This document shows, one piece after another, positions 47,131 through 55,479 of a DNA stretch of 64,000 nt. This DNA comes from Endozoicomonas sp. SCSIO W0465 (GTDB taxonomy: Bacteria > Pseudomonadota > Gammaproteobacteria > Pseudomonadales > Endozoicomonadaceae), in contig NZ_CP092417.1 in the NCBI RefSeq assembly GCF_023716865.1, forward strand, positions 3,450,001-3,514,000. The letters are read 5' to 3'. Under the pieces are notes generated by a model. It was not told the DNA's origin. It ran no database searches and worked only from the letters and a program-made list of their open reading frames with translations. Every line of letters starts with the position of its first letter. Position 1 is the first letter of the stretch. The position numbers and the translations under genes are program-made.

Positions 47131-48059
47131 TGGCCATATTAGTCGTTGCTGATCATGATAACAGCACTCTCGGAGCGGGAACTCTGAATACGGTTGCAGC
47201 GGCCACCGCAATCGGAGGAGAGATTCACCTGCTGGTAGCTGGGTCCGGGTGTAGAAAAGTTGCAGAGCAGGCCTCTACAATATCGGGTGTATCAAAAGTA
47301 TTGCTGGCCGAGAATGTGGCACTGGAAAACCGACTTGCAGAAAATGTAAGCCTGCTGGTTGCTGAACTGGGCAAGGATTATTCTCACATACTGGCATCGA
47401 CCTCAACAGATGCCAGAAATATGATGCCACGAGTAGCAGCGCTACTGGATGTTGATCAGATATCGGACATCATCCGTGTGGAAAGTGAAGATACTTATGC
47501 GCGGCCGATCTATGCCGGCAATGCTATCGCAACGGTTCAGTCCAGCGCAGCAATTAAGGTGATTACCGTTCGAGGCACTGGTTTCGACCCGGTTTCTGCA
47601 GAAGGTGGATCTGCAAGTGTAGAAACCGTTGCCAGCAGCCATGATGCCGGAATATCCAGCTTTGTCAGTGAGGAGCTGGCTAAGTCTGACCGTCCTGAAC
47701 TGGCTGCTGCGGACATTATTGTGTCCGGTGGTCGAGGCATGGGTAATGGAGAAAATTTTGAGTTACTTTACAAAGTAGCCGATAAGCTTGGCGCAGCAGT
47801 CGGCGCATCGCGTGCTGCGGTTGATGCAGGCTATGTGCCCAACGACATGCAGGTGGGACAAACCGGCAAGATTGTTGCTCCTAACCTGTATGTTGCCGTT
47901 GGCATCTCAGGAGCCATTCAGCATCTGGCTGGAATGAAGGACAGTAAAGTGATTGTTGCTATCAACAAAGATGAAGAAGCGCCTATATTTCAGGTTGCAG
48001 ACTATGGTTTAGTAGCTGACCTGTTTGAAACTATTCCGGAACTTGAAGGAAAGCTCTAA
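47130..48059 (+). CDS. etfA: electron transfer flavoprotein, alpha subunit
   Basis: The 309-aa protein has an N-terminal ETF domain (MAILVVADHDNSTLGAGTLN) and the C-terminal FAD-binding part with VSGGRGMGNGENFELL, AVGASRAAVDAGYVPNDMQVGQTGKIVAPNLY and YVAVGISGAIQHLAGM. It is full length for the family and followed by a strong terminator at 48088, so the etfBA operon ends here. Confidence 0.97.
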   Translation: MAILVVADHDNSTLGAGTLNTVAAATAIGGEIHLLVAGSGCRKVAEQASTISGVSKVLLAENVALENRLAENVSLLVAELGKDYSHILASTSTDARNMMPRVAALLDVDQISDIIRVESEDTYARPIYAGNAIATVQSSAAIKVITVRGTGFDPVSAEGGSASVETVASSHDAGISSFVSEELAKSDRPELAAADIIVSGGRGMGNGENFELLYKVADKLGAAVGASRAAVDAGYVPNDMQVGQTGKIVAPNLYVAVGISGAIQHLAGMKDSKVIVAINKDEEAPIFQVADYGLVADLFETIPELEGKL

Positions 48060-48087
48060 TAAGAAAAGACATATGTCTTTTAATAAA

Positions 48088-48117
48088 ATACCACTTTCAT
48101 TGAAAGTGGTATTTTTA
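48088..48117 (+). terminator. Rho-independent terminator of etfBA
   Basis: ATACCACTTTC, an ATT loop and GAAAGTGGTAT (48088-48112) form an 11-bp stem followed by TTTTATTAAAT. It lies 28 nt past the etfA stop. A smaller palindrome, AAAAGACATATGTCTTTT, precedes it. Confidence 0.88.
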
Positions 48118-48237
48118 TTAAATAATTAGAGTTTTTCTATCAGTCTTTTGTCTTTTTTTCTTTGGGGGTTTTAAGACTCATCAACTCTGTGCATAATCGA
48201 TCACAGTAAAACTATAAGAAACGTACCGGAGTAAATT

Positions 48238-49047
48238 GTGATAAGAGTTCTGGTGGCGGATGATCATGATTTAGTGAGAGCTGGAATCTCACGCATGCTA
48301 GCCGACGTTGATGGCGTTGAAATTATTGCCCAGGCTGTCAGTGGTGAAGAGGCCATTAGTCTATATCGGGAATTCACTCCGGATGTTACTTTAATGGATA
48401 TTAGAATGCCCGGAATTGGCGGGCTCGAAGCAACCAGGAAAATCTGCCAGATCAACCCTCATGCCAAAGTTATTGCCGTAACTGTCTGTATGGATGACCC
48501 ATTTCCCGCCAAGCTGCTTGAAGCCGGTGCTTCAGGATATGTCACTAAAAGTTCAGGCTCTTGTAGGATTTCAGACTGCTACTGGGTTGAACATTGCTGA
48601 AGCCCTTTATCTACAAAGGTTGTCAGCATATTGTCCGGTAATGTTGCTCAATCCTTGTTTTTCGTGACCTACAGTCAGTTTTCACTGTAGAGCAGTTCGT
48701 AATCAAAATAGAGCCAAAGTTCAAATATTACTGACATGGTGACAGCAATTCGCACGGTCTTTGCTGGAAAGAAATATATCTCCCCTGAAATTGCTCAGCA
48801 GATGGCTTTGAAAGCTATTGAGCCTGATGGCACTTCTCCTTTCAGTCAGCTTTCGCACCGTGAAATGCAGATTGCTCTGATGATCGTCAATTGTGAGAAG
48901 GTTCAGACAATATCTGACAAACTCTGTCTAAGCCCGAAAACAGTCAACAGCTACCGTTACCGGATGTTTGAAAAGCTTAGTATCGCCAGTGATGTAGAGC
49001 TGACACACCTGGCTATTCGTCACGACCTGGTTGATAGCATATTGTGA
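48238..49047 (+). pseudogene. uvrY: UvrY/GacA response regulator, split by MITE-B
   Basis: The start GTG 48238 has CGGAG 6 nt upstream. The receiver domain is complete up to the insertion: MIRVLVADDHDLVRAGISRML, phospho-acceptor Asp in VTLMDIRMPGIGG (about residue 54), Lys in GYVTKSS. After the insert the frame resumes NITDMVTAIRTVFAGKKYISPEIAQQM, with a LuxR-type helix-turn-helix (LSHREMQIALMIVN...LSPKTVNSYRYRMFEKL). Removing 160 bp plus one TSD gives 213 aa, the length of GacA. It lies just ahead of uvrC-pgsA, the classic uvrY-uvrC neighbourhood. As it stands the receiver fragment (120 aa) has no DNA-binding domain. Confidence 0.95.
48556..48715. mobile_element. MITE-B copy 3 (160 bp)
   Basis: The left end is GGCTCTTGTAGGATTTCAGA and the right end GGCTCTATTTTGATTACGAA (reversed), with a perfect 8-bp TSD, AAAGTTCA (48548-48555 and 48716-48723). 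It is inserted between the receiver and DNA-binding domains of the UvrY/GacA gene. Confidence 0.97.
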
Positions 49048-49178
49048 AGATATCTTTAGTAGTCTCGCGCTGATTTTCTCATTAGTTATCTGACAGATGA
49101 CTGGATTGAAAGCTTCGTGGGGGCAGCTGAGCGTTGTCAGCTGCGTAATTTCAGTTACTATTTCCTTGCAGGACAAGA

Positions 49179-49946
49179 TTAAAAAAATACAACCGCACCA
49201 AAATCGACAAGTCGGCCTCCTTCTTTTTTGTCCCGATAGCCAGCTTCAATACTCACTGTTGAGTTGATACGGTAACTGACCCTGGGCTCAACATACCATG
49301 CATCGTTACTCCATTTTCCGCCCTCATCCGGATCATTATGATTAGTGGTGGTGAGGCCTTTGCCAAATTTGAAGTCAAGTGCCAGTTTGTTTATCGGGGT
49401 CAATGTCAGATATATTGCCGCTTCAGAACCCAGATCTTCATGTTCGGGCTTTTCAAATTCAATCAAGGCACGGGCTTGCAGGTAGCTGTTGATATCGTAA
49501 CGTACGCGGGGCGTCAGGCGAATTGAACGTTGACTTTCTTTCTCTGTGGCTCCTTCGTTCTCAGAGAAGGAGCTTTGCCGATAGTTGTACACTGCCTTTA
49601 ATTCGTAGAACAGTTGATCGTTGAGTGGCAATCCATAGGTTATACCGATATCAACAATTTTCAGTTTACTGTCGCTGGTTTGACCATCTTCCACTGCGTC
49701 GCCACTGCCAAAACTATAACGGGCGACTATTCCCAACCTATCACTCATGGCATAGCGTCCATCAATTTCAACTCCCTGAACTTCTTCAGCGGGAGGAGAT
49801 GTTTCAGAAATTCGGTTTATCCGTAAAAAATGAGGTGTTTTATCAATATCGGTGTTGTAAGTCCACATGACATCGGCAGCCGATAGGCAAGGGATTAGAG
49901 GGAGTGTGAAGGCTACAAAATACGTGCCTGCTGTTTTGGATAACAT
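49179..49946 (-). CDS. predicted outer-membrane beta-barrel protein
   Basis: The 255-aa protein has a signal peptide (about residues 1-23, ending PCLSAAD). Many alternating amphipathic strands follow (RYAMSDRLGIVARYSFGSG, YLQARALIEFEK, WYVEPRVSYRINSTVSIEAGYR), and it ends in VDFGAVVFF, a C-terminal aromatic typical of Bam-assembled barrels. An acidic loop (HNDPDEGGKW) lies near residue 205. I do not recognise a named family. It is inserted, on the opposite strand, between the uvrY remnant and uvrC. Confidence 0.7.
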   Translation of the reverse strand: MLSKTAGTYFVAFTLPLIPCLSAADVMWTYNTDIDKTPHFLRINRISETSPPAEEVQGVEIDGRYAMSDRLGIVARYSFGSGDAVEDGQTSDSKLKIVDIGITYGLPLNDQLFYELKAVYNYRQSSFSENEGATEKESQRSIRLTPRVRYDINSYLQARALIEFEKPEHEDLGSEAAIYLTLTPINKLALDFKFGKGLTTTNHNDPDEGGKWSNDAWYVEPRVSYRINSTVSIEAGYRDKKEGGRLVDFGAVVFF

Positions 49947-50135
49947 CCTGTTGTCCTGTAGTTATATTTTGTCTTAGTTATATTTTGCCTTAACAGTTAC
50001 CTTGATTTTGGAGTTTAAGTCAATAGCCAGCAATGCTTGATATCAATAAGCTAATGGTAAGAGGCTCTTGTTCGTTTCTGCTGTCCCTGAAGATATAATT
50101 AGTGGATGGCTTGATAAACGTGTGTTTGGTGTTTC

Positions 50136-51977
50136 ATGACAGGCAGTGTAGAAAGCAAAAAGTTTGATCACAAATCGTTTCTGGAACAGGTGTCGAGCCG
50201 TCCGGGCGTCTACGATATGCGTGATCAGAGCGGCAAGACACTCTATATAGGTAAAGCTAAAAATCTAAAAAATCGCCTCTCCAGCTACTTCAGAGCAACG
50301 GGACTTACCACCAAAACCATGGCTTTGGTGAGCAAGATTGCGGATATTCAACTGACGATTACCCATACTGAAACTGAGGCGCTTCTGCTTGAGCAAAACC
50401 TGATAAAAGACAGAAAGCCGCCTTACAACATATTGTTGAGAGACGATAAGTCATACCCCTATATTTATATTTCTGATGATGATTTTCCCAGAATGGACTC
50501 ATGTCGCGGACGTAAGCGGCAAAAAGGCCAATATTATGGGCCTTACCCCAGTGGCGCAGCAGTCCGTGAAAGTCTTCATCTGCTTCAGAAGATTTTCAAA
50601 ATACGTCAGTGTACTGACACCTATTTCAAGAATAGAACCAGGCCCTGCCTGCAATATCAAATCAACCGTTGCAAGGCCCCTTGTGTTGGCCTGGTCTCAA
50701 AAGAAGAATACCAGCAGGATGTTGACGATGCCCGGCAATTCCTTGATGGAAAGGACCAGCAGTTACTCCGGTCACTGATAAAACGTATGGAAGTTGCTGC
50801 AGAATTACTGGATTTTGAAGAGGCGGCTACAACACGGGATAAAATCAATCATCTAAGGGCGGTTCAGGAACAACAGGCGGTGACCAAATCGGCTGGTGAT
50901 ATCGATGTGATTGGGTTTGCTCAAGTGGGGGGTAATACCTGTTTTGACGTTCTCTTTGTCCGCTCTGGCAGGGTGCTTGGCCATAAGTATTACTTTCCTG
51001 ACTTTAAACTGGAAGCTGAACGGTCTGACTATCTGGAAGATTTTATGGCCCAGTTTTATGTAAGGTTGTTTGCCTGTCGTGACCTTCCCGAGGAGATCGT
51101 GGTTCCGTTTGAGCTAACCGGCCCAGAGACTATTGAAGAAGCGATCAAGGCTGTTTCTGGTAAGAGAATCAAAATCAAGAGCAAAGTTCGCTCTGAACGG
51201 TTCGATTGGTTAAGTCTGGCCAATAAAAATGCGCTGCAAAATCTTGAAAGCCATCTGGCAAGCAAGAGCCATCTAAATCAGCGATACATGCAACTTAAGG
51301 ATTTGCTTGGCATTGCGAACCCCATTCTGCGTATGGAATGTTTCGACATCAGTCATACCATGGGGGAAGCAACCGTCGCATCCTGTGTGGTATTTGGTCC
51401 CGATGGACCGGTTTTCAGTGAATACCGACGTTACAATATCACAGGTATAGAGCTTGGTGATGATTATGCCGCCATGGCCCTTGCTCTTGAAAAGCGCTAC
51501 CAGAAACTTGCTGAGGCCAGTGAAGGGGAGGGGGCAAGGCCGGATCTTATCATCATTGATGGGGGTAAGGGGCAGCTGGGCAAGGCTGGCGAGGTAATGA
51601 CAAAGCTTCGCCTGCAGATTCCCTTGCTTGGCGTCGCTAAGGGCGTCACTCGAAAGCCGGGGCTTGAAACACTGATTTACCGTGATCAGGAAATCAACCC
51701 GGAAGGGGCTGAGGCTGCATTGCTGTTGATACAGCAGATCAGGGATGAAGCGCACCGATTTGCGATCACGGGTCATCGACAGCGCAGGCAAAAGGCAAGG
51801 AAACGTTCTGTGCTGGAAGATATTCCGGGTATTGGCAGCAAAAGGCGATCTGCACTGTTGAAGTTCTTTGGTGGACGCGAAGGAGTGAGTAATGCAACTA
51901 TTGAAGAGTTAAAAAAAGTTGAAGGCATCAGCCTGAGGCTGGCGCAACAAATACATGAATATTTGCATAATGACTAG
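50136..51977 (+). CDS. uvrC: excinuclease ABC subunit C
   Basis: UvrC makes both incisions around a lesion in nucleotide excision repair. The 613-aa protein has an N-terminal GIY-YIG nuclease (PGVYDMRDQSGKTLYIGKAKNLKNRL), a Cys cluster (CLQYQINRCKAPC) and a UVR motif near residue 210. The RNase H-like 5' nuclease follows (ECFDISHTMGEATVASCVVF, DLIIIDGGKGQLGKA), and then C-terminal helix-hairpin-helix repeats (LEDIPGIGSKRRSALLKFFGG). Length equals E. coli UvrC. It is followed by pgsA. Confidence 0.98.
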   Translation: MTGSVESKKFDHKSFLEQVSSRPGVYDMRDQSGKTLYIGKAKNLKNRLSSYFRATGLTTKTMALVSKIADIQLTITHTETEALLLEQNLIKDRKPPYNILLRDDKSYPYIYISDDDFPRMDSCRGRKRQKGQYYGPYPSGAAVRESLHLLQKIFKIRQCTDTYFKNRTRPCLQYQINRCKAPCVGLVSKEEYQQDVDDARQFLDGKDQQLLRSLIKRMEVAAELLDFEEAATTRDKINHLRAVQEQQAVTKSAGDIDVIGFAQVGGNTCFDVLFVRSGRVLGHKYYFPDFKLEAERSDYLEDFMAQFYVRLFACRDLPEEIVVPFELTGPETIEEAIKAVSGKRIKIKSKVRSERFDWLSLANKNALQNLESHLASKSHLNQRYMQLKDLLGIANPILRMECFDISHTMGEATVASCVVFGPDGPVFSEYRRYNITGIELGDDYAAMALALEKRYQKLAEASEGEGARPDLIIIDGGKGQLGKAGEVMTKLRLQIPLLGVAKGVTRKPGLETLIYRDQEINPEGAEAALLLIQQIRDEAHRFAITGHRQRRQKARKRSVLEDIPGIGSKRRSALLKFFGGREGVSNATIEELKKVEGISLRLAQQIHEYLHND

Positions 51978-52151
51978 CGCCTGTGGGCAGTACTGTGTAA
52001 CGTATGCCCGGAGAATTCCCTGCTTTGATTTCTGGCTCTATATGAACATCCGGAAACCGCAAGGCGATACTTCAGACCGTACCAAAAACGTCCCAAGGCT
52101 GCCAGCTGAATGCTCCTTAGCCTTGCAGCACAAGGGCTTAATCAAGTAGTT

Positions 52152-52715
52152 ATGAACGTCCCGAATTTTCTAACACTAACACGAATTGTTCTGCTTCCAT
52201 TTTTCATTATTATTTTTTATCTCCCATTTGGGTGGAGTTATCTTGCCTGTGCAGGGATATTTGCCTTCGCCGCAGCAACGGACTGGTTCGACGGGTATCT
52301 TGCGCGTCGACTCAACCAAACAACCCCTTTCGGTGCATTCTTTGATCCGGTTGCCGACAAAATAATGGTTGCGACCGCACTGTGCCTGCTGATTGATGAA
52401 TTTCGTGCCTTCTGGGTGACGGTGCCAGCTCTGATCATTATTGGACGAGAGATCGTGATCTCTGCCCTGAGAGAGTGGATGGCCGAACTCGGTAAGCGGA
52501 CTAGTGTTGCTGTTAGCATGATCGGCAAGGCGAAAACCATGGCTCAAATGACAGCCATTACCTTATTACTATTATCACCAGTACCCATTGATTCCTGGAT
52601 TGGTTTTCTTGGAATTCTTTTGCTGTATCTTTCTGCAATTCTGACACTATGGTCTATGTATATTTATCTGCAGGCAGCCTGGCCAGATCTTTCTCCCTTC
52701 AACAAGCCTGACTGA
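52152..52715 (+). CDS. pgsA: CDP-diacylglycerol-glycerol-3-phosphate 3-phosphatidyltransferase
   Basis: PgsA makes phosphatidylglycerol phosphate at the inner membrane, the first step to phosphatidylglycerol and cardiolipin. The ATG at 52152 gives MNVPNFLTLTRIVLLPFFI, the family start, and 187 aa. The CDP-alcohol phosphotransferase motif is complete in DWFDGYLARRLNQTTPFGAF followed by FDPVADK (D-x2-DG-x2-AR-x8-G-x3-D-x3-D). Four to five hydrophobic helices are present. It follows uvrC, and the tRNA cluster comes next, as in many gammaproteobacteria. Confidence 0.96.
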   Translation: MNVPNFLTLTRIVLLPFFIIIFYLPFGWSYLACAGIFAFAAATDWFDGYLARRLNQTTPFGAFFDPVADKIMVATALCLLIDEFRAFWVTVPALIIIGREIVISALREWMAELGKRTSVAVSMIGKAKTMAQMTAITLLLLSPVPIDSWIGFLGILLLYLSAILTLWSMYIYLQAAWPDLSPFNKPD

Positions 52716-52730
52716 TGTGACGGAAAGCGG

Positions 52731-52758
52731 TTGACATCAAAGCAAAAAAATCTACAAT
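52731..52758 (+). promoter_or_regulatory. sigma-70 promoter of the tRNA cluster
   Basis: TTGACA (52731-52736), a 16-bp spacer and TACAAT (52753-52758) are followed by a GC-rich discriminator (ACGCTCCG). This near-consensus promoter lies 66 bp ahead of tRNA-Gly and just after the pgsA stop, the layout of a stable-RNA promoter. Confidence 0.85.
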
Positions 52759-52823
52759 ACGCTCCGTGTTCGGGTGATGTCAGAAGTAATCCAGAGTCAT
52801 CCGGCACTGTTTTTATAAAGTGT

Positions 52824-52899
52824 GCGGGAATAGCTCAGTTGGTAGAGCGCAACCTTGCCAAGGTTGAGGTCGCGAGTTCGAACCTCGTTTCCCGCTCCA
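52824..52899 (+). tRNA. tRNA-Gly (GCC)
   Basis: 76 nt including an encoded CCA. The acceptor stem is GCGGGAA/TTCCCGC, the D arm is GCTCAGTTGGTAGAGC, the anticodon loop has GCC, and the T arm has GTTCGAACC. Confidence 0.97.
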
Positions 52900-52918
52900 A
52901 GTTTATTCTTTTAAGAAT

Positions 52919-52992
52919 GGCGAGTTAGCAAAGCGGTTATGCAGTGGACTGCAACTCCATTTAGACCGGTTCGACTCCGGTACTCGCCTCCA
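52919..52992 (+). tRNA. tRNA-Cys (GCA), copy 1
   Basis: 74 nt with encoded CCA. The acceptor stem is GGCGAGT/ACTCGCC, the anticodon GCA is in GGACTGCAACTCC, and the T arm is CCGGTTCGACTCCGG. It is identical over its whole length to the copy at 53164. Confidence 0.97.
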
Positions 52993-53003
52993 TAATAAAA
53001 TTG

Positions 53004-53024
53004 CAGGCTTAAGCCTGTTTTTTT
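53004..53024 (+). terminator. short terminator after tRNA-Cys copy 1
   Basis: CAGGCTTAAGCCTG followed by T7 forms a 5-bp GC stem with a T run, between tRNA-Cys and tRNA-Leu. It may end part of the tRNA transcript; a small stem, so moderate support. Confidence 0.6.
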
Positions 53025-53053
53025 ATGTATTTACTCTGTACTATTTAAAAGCT

Positions 53054-53140
53054 GCCCGAGTGGTGAAATTGGTAGACACAAGGGACTTAAAATCCCTCGA
53101 TCGCAAGATCGTGCCGGTTCGAGTCCGGCCTCGGGCACCA
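53054..53140 (+). tRNA. tRNA-Leu (TAA)
   Basis: 87-nt class II tRNA with encoded CCA. The acceptor stem is GCCCGAG/CTCGGGC, the anticodon TAA is in GGGACTTAAAATCCC, and it has a long variable arm (CGATCGCAAGATCG) and T arm CCGGTTCGAGTCCGG. Confidence 0.97.
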
Positions 53141-53163
53141 TTCAGTTTGCTTCTTCTAATAAG

Positions 53164-53237
53164 GGCGAGTTAGCAAAGCGGTTATGCAGTGGACTGCAAC
53201 TCCATTTAGACCGGTTCGACTCCGGTACTCGCCTCCA
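53164..53237 (+). tRNA. tRNA-Cys (GCA), copy 2
   Basis: 74 nt, identical to copy 1. Its terminal CCA directly abuts the stop codon of the convergent LIM/DA1 gene (53238), with no spacer. Complete tRNA duplication beside a recombinase-bearing segment is suggestive of integration at this tRNA. Confidence 0.96.
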
Positions 53238-54254
53238 TTAAAAAAAGAAAGAACTCCAGCGACCAGGGAATTTTTTTTTATCTTTGATGAACTCCAGAAG
53301 TGAGGCTAGAGGCATATGTTTCAATGACTCTCTGGCTTCCTGAAATCCATCACCATAAATCGGGTCCGTACTAAGCTCTATTTGCTTTCTTCGAAATTCA
53401 GCATCTTTGGTATTAAGATTTTTCAGCCAGATATACTCCATTAATACGCACATACCTTCCTCTATTTTTAATGGCAGGTTTTCATAATAATTATAAAAAA
53501 ACCAGGCATGGGTGAGTTCATGAATCATTACCGTTCGGAAATGTTCTTCCGGCAGGTTTATCTGGATTAATATGCAATCAAAATTTCTGGCTAATATTCG
53601 TCCTTTATGGTGAGTCGTCGTGGTACGAGTCACGCCTAGAATGGGATGGTTTTCGTGAAAGTCGTGATGGCTGGCGTCATTTAGCTCATCACGCCCACAG
53701 AGTTTGATAGGTGTCTGCGTCGAGTTCAGTCTGAGCCCAACCGATGCCAGAGCTGATCGCATTTCAACAGCAATGCTGTCGGCGCGTTCCTGAGTGGAAA
53801 CGCCGTTAAGGCTGCACCTGTTACAGATAACAACCCCGTCCGGATACTGCATGCCACCATTGGTAAGATGTTCACAAACAAGTCGGCTGCAGCTGGAGCA
53901 TTCCGGATGACCATCATGATTATTGCAAAAAGAATTCCCCCAAAAGTCCACAAAGTAATTTTGAGTCAGAGGATTTCGACAGACTGAGCAGAGTGGGGCG
54001 GTCTGTTTTTGTGCACAAACCGGATGCCATGGCATTTTATCCAGTTCGACATAGTTACCCTTGACGGGCTTTCTGCAACTTGGACACCTCAGGCAGTCAG
54101 GATGGAAGGCCTGGTTCCTGAATACAACAAAAGCCTTTCCACCCAATGGTTTCTTGCAGCTACGGCACTTGAAGCACCCCGGATGCCACCGCGCGCCCAT
54201 TGCCTTAACCCATTGGCCTTTAAGTGGTTTTTTACAGCCCTGGCAATAGTTCAT
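53238..54254 (-). CDS. LIM-domain protein with DA1-like zinc metallopeptidase domain
   Basis: I choose ATG 54254 (MNYCQGCKKPLKGQW; AGGGAAGG just upstream), giving 338 aa; a longer start at 54332 is possible. LIM 1 has Cys4, Cys7, His24, Cys27, Cys30, Cys33, His51 and Cys54. A second LIM-like finger begins Cys57, Cys60, His77, Cys80, and more CxxC pairs run to about residue 147. The C-terminal part has HELTHAW (residues 245-251) and then KIEEGMCVLMEYIWL. This matches the HExxH...EEG layout of the plant DA1 peptidase family, where LIM domains precede the peptidase. DA1 is a ubiquitin-activated peptidase in plants. In this bacterium a host-directed or toxin-like role is inference only. No signal peptide with this start. 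Confidence 0.9.
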   Translation of the reverse strand: MNYCQGCKKPLKGQWVKAMGARWHPGCFKCRSCKKPLGGKAFVVFRNQAFHPDCLRCPSCRKPVKGNYVELDKMPWHPVCAQKQTAPLCSVCRNPLTQNYFVDFWGNSFCNNHDGHPECSSCSRLVCEHLTNGGMQYPDGVVICNRCSLNGVSTQERADSIAVEMRSALASVGLRLNSTQTPIKLCGRDELNDASHHDFHENHPILGVTRTTTTHHKGRILARNFDCILIQINLPEEHFRTVMIHELTHAWFFYNYYENLPLKIEEGMCVLMEYIWLKNLNTKDAEFRRKQIELSTDPIYGDGFQEARESLKHMPLASLLEFIKDKKKFPGRWSSFFF

Positions 54255-54366
54255 GACCTTCCCTGATGCATAAGTAATCAGACCCCAGACCATTAATGGA
54301 AGAATTCCTCCCCTATTAACCGTAACAACCATTTCTCATAGTGATATGGTCTTCTTTTCCTGTTAA

Positions 54367-55479
54367 TCAGATATGATGATCGGCAGCCATCTTTTTTAGT
54401 CTACTTGCTTCTGCATGGTAGTATTGGCTTGTGGTATTGATTGAATCATGACCTGCAAATATAGCAAGATCTTCGATGTCCATTTTTCGAGACAGATGTG
54501 TCAGCGCCGTATGGCGCAGTGTATGGAACGGTAATCCCTGTAACCGCCCCCTGATATCTGGTGAGGCTTTGCGCTGGCAATCATCCATGAATGATTGCCA
54601 CCAATACCGAAGCCCTCTGGCTGAAAGCGAAGCGATCAGGCCATTGTTTTTGCGCGTCTTCGGTGCCAAGGGAAAGTTGTCTCCGTGAAGACCTGAGAAT
54701 CCATTCATGTACCTGTATTCAATGATTTGCTGTTGAAGCGCTTCATTTATAGGTACCTGCCTTCTTTTTCTGCCTTTACCCAAAATACTGAGATAAAAAC
54801 CACGGTCATTATCGGGATGTATGTCTGAGCAAGTGTGTCCTGTCAGTTCAGATTCCCGTAACGCCAAGCCGTAGCTTAAGGAAAGGATAAGGCGGGTACG
54901 AGCTGATTCGAGCCGCTCTCTTTCAGTGCTCATTGGTAGACTTGCCAGGCACTCTTTAATAAATTGCCACTCATTATCATAAAAATACCGGATAACAGTA
55001 CTGCCACGAGCTACCTTTTCTCCCGACCGAATGAGTGATGCAGCCGGATTTCCCGAGGTATAACGGTTTTTCTCAAGAAAAGAGAAAAAAGAGGACAGCA
55101 CATCAATAACCTGATCGGTACTTTTGCCTGATTTAATGTGAGATTTAAACATAATCCTATCGGGCTGACCGGGAAGGACTCCGGGCATTAGCCAGCGCTG
55201 AGGTAGATTTTGTATGAAATTCACATAGGCTTGCAGGTGTTTAAGACGGACATCTTTATACCCAACCCTCAATTCAATGTATAAAAAGGCAGTCAGTCGG
55301 GTTATTTCTCTTTCATAACGGCGCAGGGTCTCTTCTGAACGGGCGCCAGACTTATTAAGAAAAAGCGTCATTGCTTCACCGTCGCTTCTCGCTCCCATCA
55401 TGTTATCGTTTTCATGATGATGAGCAGGCAGGGCAGGGCAGGTATTCAGAAAAATGGCAGGGTTGGTCGGCTGGCTCAC
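54367..55479 (-). CDS. tyrosine recombinase / integrase
   Basis: The 370-aa protein has an N-terminal SAM-like core-binding domain (about residues 35-150). The catalytic domain shows Arg in GLALRESELTG, Lys in GKGRKRRQVPI, HTLRHTALTHL, the GHDSINTT His, and the Tyr in SQYYHAEASRL. It overlaps the upstream KfrA-like gene by 4 nt (ATGA), so the two are translationally coupled. The pair plus the duplicated tRNA-Cys suggests an integrated element. XerC/D are not implied, because the length and N terminus differ. Confidence 0.92.
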   Translation of the reverse strand: MSQPTNPAIFLNTCPALPAHHHENDNMMGARSDGEAMTLFLNKSGARSEETLRRYEREITRLTAFLYIELRVGYKDVRLKHLQAYVNFIQNLPQRWLMPGVLPGQPDRIMFKSHIKSGKSTDQVIDVLSSFFSFLEKNRYTSGNPAASLIRSGEKVARGSTVIRYFYDNEWQFIKECLASLPMSTERERLESARTRLILSLSYGLALRESELTGHTCSDIHPDNDRGFYLSILGKGRKRRQVPINEALQQQIIEYRYMNGFSGLHGDNFPLAPKTRKNNGLIASLSARGLRYWWQSFMDDCQRKASPDIRGRLQGLPFHTLRHTALTHLSRKMDIEDLAIFAGHDSINTTSQYYHAEASRLKKMAADHHI

